From SVTX01 sp045612105 (GTDB lineage: Bacteria; Bacillota; Clostridia; Oscillospirales; CAG-272): a stretch of 64,000 bases of DNA. The position numbers and the translations under genes are program-made. This document shows positions 59,756 through 64,000 of the stretch, one piece after another. Numbering within the stretch: position 1 is the stretch's first letter; each line of letters starts with the position of its first letter. A model generated the notes under the pieces. That model saw only the letters and a list, made by a program, of their open reading frames with translations, did no database searches and had not been told where the DNA came from. The stretch covers positions 1-64,000 of the forward strand of contig JAZKYL010000074.1 of NCBI GenBank assembly GCA_045612105.1, written 5' to 3'.

Positions 59756-62700
59756 TCAAGCACAAGCCTTATTTTTAATTTTGATAACGATAACAACAAC
59801 GATCGAAGCCACACTGAGTGCCGCCAACATTACGCAAGCAATATAAAACGGCATCTGCGATCCGGAAGCAGGCTCATCAGGTTTATCGGGTGTAATTCCA
59901 CCAACATCACCGCCGGACGGACCGTTTCCACTGTTTCCGGGACCCTGGACCTCTTCAGACGTTTCTTCGGAATCGCTGCCACTCTCCGTTCCCGTCGTTT
60001 CTGCTTTATCGAAAATCACGTCACGGTCAGACAAATGTGAATTATCCTTGCCCATCTCGATCTTCGACCATTCAGTCTCACTTCCGGTAAAATATACCGA
60101 TTCAAGACCCGTACAACCTCTAAAAGAGCCGTCTCCGATCTTAACGACAGTATCGGGGATCGTAATGCTTGTAATGCCCGAACATCCCTCGAAAGCACCG
60201 TAGCCAATAGCAGTAACCGGCAATCCGTTGTAGGTTGAAGGGATCACAACGTCTCCGGTGGCACCGTTACCGTATACGGTATATCCGTCGCCGTTTGCGT
60301 TCAATTCAAATCGTAGCCCCTCGATCTGCTCGCCATCCTCGGTATCCGTAACCTCAGTCTGAGTGTGCGCCTCGGTCTCGGTCTCGGTCTCGATCTCGGT
60401 CTCGGTTTCAGTCTCAACCTCGGTTTCGGTCTCAGTCTCGGTTTTGACCTCACCCTCGGTTTCAGAATCGATCTCTGTCTCGAAAACCGTCTCGCTTTCA
60501 TAACCGGTGCTACCCGTATCACTTTCAGTCGTAGCCTCACTCTCGGTAAGAGAGTCCGTCTCCGACACGTCCTCGGTCACAAGTTCACTCTCAAACGAGC
60601 TATCCTCAACGTCGGTATTGCTTTCCTCCGTCACGTCAATAATCGGCTCATCGGTAAACTGAGGGAACGGGGGCAGAGTCTCTTCGCTCTGCTCAACGGT
60701 TGTATCCTCAAAGGGGGGAATAGTCTCCTCCTTGGTAGTTTCGGTCACGGTCTCGGTCGTTTGAGTCTCCGTAGTCGTCTCTTCTTCTATTATCGGATCT
60801 CCCTTAGCCAAAGGAATACGCACACCGTTTATCGCGTTGGAATAATCCTGGGCACTTGCACCGTCGGCAAAGAACGCAAATTGTGAGACTTCAAGATAGG
60901 CACCTTCTCCACCAGAATCGCCCCAGTCAAAACGGAAGCCCTTAAACGTCGTGTCTCCGTCTTCTCTGTGCCAACCAAACTTCAAGCCGTTTTTCTCAGG
61001 ATCACCCTTGCCGTCAGTCGCAGCCATATCAATAGTCATAGCGCTCCATTTATCGGTATTTTGATATTTGGCATTTCCCGAATGACAATCAAGCAGGCGT
61101 TTGTTGTTTTCATCATAATAATCGTACAAAACCATGTCAAACAAGTCTTTTGAATTCTCGCCCGTGAGAATAAACAGTTTGACGTTTGTCCCTGTTACGT
61201 TCTGCGCCTTATATCTTATAACGGTATGCTGGAAGACGTCGGTGGTAGCCTTATTCAAACTCTTAGCATCCGCAAAAGCAAAATAATTAAAATGCTTTTG
61301 AACGTCACCCGTTCCGGTAGCCGTATATTTGATATTTCCGTTCTCAGCACTCAGGATCGTGTATCCGCTTCCTGTTGTCCCGCCGAAATACACGAGATCA
61401 TCCTCTGTGAAATCGGCAAGTACCTGAACCGGTCTGTATAGTTTTGTCAGCAGATAGTCCGCCACGTCAAAGACCTCTTCTTCGGTCTTCAAGAATGCCA
61501 TAGCCGCAATATCCAAGCTGTCGCCAACGTCATAGGAGCACAAGCTGAAATACTCAATCATAAGCGCATCGACCATACCGCTCCAGCTGTCCCTGATCAG
61601 TCCGTTTTCAACGTCACTGCTAAGATTAAGCGTAATGATCTGCCAGTTACTTGTATGTATGTAACTCTGTTCGGCAAAATAATGACCGTCAAAATCATTG
61701 ATCTCCACCTTGCCGTTTTGAGTGGTGTAATACATTTTAAACGCGGCGGCATTGCTTTTTGCGTTATCTGATCTGATGGCAAAGGTAATATATTTATACT
61801 CATCCGCGCTAATATTTTCAGGTCTCAACGTAACGCTTGGAACCAAAGAATTATCGTCTGTCACGGTCATTCTCATCACCGGGATCCCATCGTTCTCATC
61901 GATGTAATATATGGAGCTGTTCGAATCCACAAAGATCTCTTCCATCTCCTCGCAGCCCAGCAAAAGGACGTCCTCAGGAGCGGTAATGTCGATACCTTCC
62001 ATATATTTATCGCCGTCATAACCCTCGACAGGCACACAAACGGAGTTCACTTCTGCGGTAAATCTATCAGCGACCGCCTTATCCTTGAAGAAAAAGAACT
62101 CGGATATATCCATATATTCACCGTAAGCCGCGGAACCGCACCAGTCTACTCTGAAGCCGTTAAAATCTCCCGTCCAAGCCTTAGCGGTATTAGGATCACC
62201 GTTCATGGCTAGGCTCATAGAACTCCAGCAAACGTCATTTGTGGGAGTATAATTTGCGCTTGTCGTAAAAAATTTCTTTTTTTCTTCAATATCAACCTGG
62301 AAGGGCTTATAGTTATCACCGGTATATATAAAGAACTGCATTCCGGGATTTCTCATCACAGAAGGGGTTCTATACCTTATTACCGTAGCGCAAAAATCAG
62401 CGGTAGTCAATCTATCCTCAGCGGCAACACCCCGAGAATCCATAAGATTTTTGTAGAGGAAACCTGCAAACGGATCGCTATACGGGCTCTTCGCCTCGTA
62501 ATGAAGATATCCGTCAACAGCCGAAACGTCAGTGCAGGAAGGACCGTTGTTAAAGCTCGGCAGATCAGCATCAGTAAAGCTTGTCAGAACCTGAGCCGGA
62601 CGGTATGTCTGCACCATAAGATAGTATGCGGAATCGTAAAGCTCCTCAACGTTTTTCGAGAAGACAATACCCGCGATATCAAAGGTGCTGTGCTCCGCAA

Positions 62701-64000
62701 ATCCGGTGTAGATAGGATCGTCGCTGAAATAGGATATCTTGAGCTCGTCAACTATGCCTCCCCAAGTGTCTCTATTCGCAAGATCTATAGTAACAAGCTG
62801 CCAATTATCGTCATAGTCGTAGCGCGACGCATAATAAAAGCCTGTGCCCTTTTCGGTCTTGTACTCAACAGACGTTCTCGCTGTAGAGAGGGCCTTCTTT
62901 TTTATCGCAAGAGTTATATACTTGTACTCATCTGCGTTTATATCACCGGGCTTGAAGGTGATGAAGGGACTGTCAACAGTTTTCACCGTCCCAAGTCTCA
63001 ATACCGAAACACCCTTGTTTTTTTCAATGTAATGAGTGGTATTATCGGAATCAACGAATCTTTCGTTAAGCTCCTCGGGAAGCATAGCCAAGCAATCCTC
63101 GGAAAGCTTTATGGGATTATCGTAATCGTCACTCATTTTGACAATAGCGAGCTTTATCTGATTGAGTGCCGCAGAAAATGCGTTGGCGGCAGTGCCGTCC
63201 TTGAAGAACAGAATATCCGATATCTCCATTGACGCTACGGCATCGGCAGAAGAAGGAGAACACCAATCCACACGGAAACCGCTAAAATCTCCCTTCCAGC
63301 CGTCAGATGCGTTACCGGAAGCCATATCCACAACAAGGGTCTTCCAATCGTTTCCTGTGCTTGCCGTATATTTTACAGACGGAGCCATCGCGCTTCCGTC
63401 TATAAACGTAGGCCACTTATTGCCGTTAGCATAATAGAAGAGCTGCATATCAGAGGCTCCGACATTTCCTGACGTACGGTATCTCATTACAGTATATCTG
63501 AAATCTTCCGTAGTTAGCTTGTCTATACCTCTCGCATCGGCAAGCTCATCATAGAAGAAGCCCGAATAGGGATCAGGGACGCCGTGTTCCACCGACGTGT
63601 CATATTCAAACGTGTAAAGCAGATTGCCGTCCTTCCCCGAAAGCACGTTATCAAGAGACGGACGCCAAGGAGACTCGTTTTGGTAATCCCCTGCAGCGCG
63701 CTCAAAAAATTTCAGCTCATCCTCGGTAAAATCGGAAAGCTTCTGAACCGAGGGATAAACGGTCTGCATCAGATCGAAAGCGGAATCGTATACGTCAGCC
63801 GGTGTTTTGCTGAATATTACCGCCGCAACGTTACACTCAACACCTGCATCAATGTTTGTTGGATCATTAAAATAATCAAAGCGAATACTGTTTATTTTCC
63901 CCTCCCAAGTGTCTTTTGCGGAAAGATCATATACAAGGAGCTGCCATTGATCGGTCATCGAGTATTTACAGGATATATTCGTTGTTTCGCTATAGCCCAA
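59756..64000 (-). CDS. large membrane-anchored surface protein, N terminus missing
   Basis: The last 1414 codons of a larger gene that continues past the right edge, so start and signal peptide are unseen. A repeated block of about 385 residues has landmarks at about 77, 460 and 850 (patterns YxLMxxxYRPxQxLxxFTxxDL). Each contains two beta-sandwich-like parts with W-x-V-x-D-L and GFRVDW motifs, resembling carbohydrate-binding modules. Residues about 1070-1225 are a Thr/Glu/Ser linker with Thr-Glu repeats, 1228-1322 a short BspA-like leucine-rich segment (IPSTYNGLPVTAIGYGAF), 1335-1380 a Gly/Pro/Ser stretch, and 1383-1407 a transmembrane helix with a basic tail. It probably displays binding domains on the cell surface. 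Confidence 0.8.
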   Translation of the reverse strand: MGYSETTNISCKYSMTDQWQLLVYDLSAKDTWEGKINSIRFDYFNDPTNIDAGVECNVAAVIFSKTPADVYDSAFDLMQTVYPSVQKLSDFTEDELKFFERAAGDYQNESPWRPSLDNVLSGKDGNLLYTFEYDTSVEHGVPDPYSGFFYDELADARGIDKLTTEDFRYTVMRYRTSGNVGASDMQLFYYANGNKWPTFIDGSAMAPSVKYTASTGNDWKTLVVDMASGNASDGWKGDFSGFRVDWCSPSSADAVASMEISDILFFKDGTAANAFSAALNQIKLAIVKMSDDYDNPIKLSEDCLAMLPEELNERFVDSDNTTHYIEKNKGVSVLRLGTVKTVDSPFITFKPGDINADEYKYITLAIKKKALSTARTSVEYKTEKGTGFYYASRYDYDDNWQLVTIDLANRDTWGGIVDELKISYFSDDPIYTGFAEHSTFDIAGIVFSKNVEELYDSAYYLMVQTYRPAQVLTSFTDADLPSFNNGPSCTDVSAVDGYLHYEAKSPYSDPFAGFLYKNLMDSRGVAAEDRLTTADFCATVIRYRTPSVMRNPGMQFFIYTGDNYKPFQVDIEEKKKFFTTSANYTPTNDVCWSSMSLAMNGDPNTAKAWTGDFNGFRVDWCGSAAYGEYMDISEFFFFKDKAVADRFTAEVNSVCVPVEGYDGDKYMEGIDITAPEDVLLLGCEEMEEIFVDSNSSIYYIDENDGIPVMRMTVTDDNSLVPSVTLRPENISADEYKYITFAIRSDNAKSNAAAFKMYYTTQNGKVEINDFDGHYFAEQSYIHTSNWQIITLNLSSDVENGLIRDSWSGMVDALMIEYFSLCSYDVGDSLDIAAMAFLKTEEEVFDVADYLLTKLYRPVQVLADFTEDDLVYFGGTTGSGYTILSAENGNIKYTATGTGDVQKHFNYFAFADAKSLNKATTDVFQHTVIRYKAQNVTGTNVKLFILTGENSKDLFDMVLYDYYDENNKRLLDCHSGNAKYQNTDKWSAMTIDMAATDGKGDPEKNGLKFGWHREDGDTTFKGFRFDWGDSGGEGAYLEVSQFAFFADGASAQDYSNAINGVRIPLAKGDPIIEEETTTETQTTETVTETTKEETIPPFEDTTVEQSEETLPPFPQFTDEPIIDVTEESNTDVEDSSFESELVTEDVSETDSLTESEATTESDTGSTGYESETVFETEIDSETEGEVKTETETETEVETETETEIETETETEAHTQTEVTDTEDGEQIEGLRFELNANGDGYTVYGNGATGDVVIPSTYNGLPVTAIGYGAFEGCSGITSITIPDTVVKIGDGSFRGCTGLESVYFTGSETEWSKIEMGKDNSHLSDRDVIFDKAETTGTESGSDSEETSEEVQGPGNSGNGPSGGDVGGITPDKPDEPASGSQMPFYIACVMLAALSVASIVVVIVIKIKNKACA
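60355..60480 (-). repeat. Thr-Glu coding low-complexity repeat
   Basis: Degenerate six-base units (GAGACC or GAAACC type on the minus strand) encode alternating Thr and Glu in the surface protein linker. Such tracts can vary in copy number. Confidence 0.75.

Overview
The window looks like chromosome of an anaerobic, low-to-mid GC member of the Bacillota, class Clostridia, most likely an uncultured gut lineage. The basis is strong AGGAGG-type ribosome sites, TTGACA-17-TATAAT promoters, RemA and SpoVM genes, a CD1247-type zinc-ribbon protein, an EF-P with lysine at position 32, a glycyl radical enzyme with its activase, and many cytoplasmic glycosidases. Genus and species cannot be read from the sequence. 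I see no tRNA, rRNA, CRISPR array, phage or intact insertion sequence.

Layout. 1-5.4 kb: the tail of a DHHW-type protein, a GH35 beta-galactosidase, and a glycyl radical enzyme/activase pair with a divergent AraC regulator. 6.2-10 kb: flavin reductase-proA-yfcE operon, efp, and a CD1247-type acidic protein. 10.3-25 kb (minus strand): a long housekeeping cluster yicC-remA-rpoZ-priA-def-fmt-yugP-rsmB-rlmN-PASTA protein-rsgA-thiN-spoVM, then ygiQ. It keeps the classic Bacillota order, but gmk, coaBC, prpC, the kinase part of prkC and rpe are missing. 25-28 kb: gtrA, cysS and a TIM-barrel isomerase. 28-39 kb: sugar and acid metabolism modules run by AraC regulators (enolase-superfamily dehydratase, RraA-like protein, SDR, GH13; then Fe-alcohol dehydrogenase; then a type I dehydroquinase-like enzyme with an SDR). 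38-49 kb: DUF1015, aspartokinase, GH43, truB, trmB, serine hydrolase, ychF, an orphan response regulator and an HtrA protease. 49-59 kb: an AT-rich lipoprotein gene, a 19-residue ORF, an MFS transporter and a nucleoside uptake and salvage region. 59.5-64 kb: a stand-alone acyl carrier protein and a very large repeat-containing surface protein that runs off the right edge.

The most interesting feature is a leader of about 160 nt that occurs twice. One copy directly precedes xpt (58948-59108) and the other directly precedes a nucleoside hydrolase gene (52770-52928). The two genes flank a BMP-type nucleoside ABC transporter. Both copies follow a consensus promoter, end at the same distance from the start codon, and fold into the same series of hairpins, the last beside the ribosome site. 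I find no purine-riboswitch core in either. This is a candidate structured regulatory RNA for purine salvage, possibly a new class.

Other points of note are a recognisable 29-codon spoVM downstream of thiN, a membrane PASTA protein without its kinase, a glycyl radical enzyme with an unusual GCYE active-site motif, a 132-bp tandem duplication, a 244-bp inverted-repeat element, and several palindromic intergenic repeats. All identifications rest on reading motifs and gene order by eye; no database search was run.
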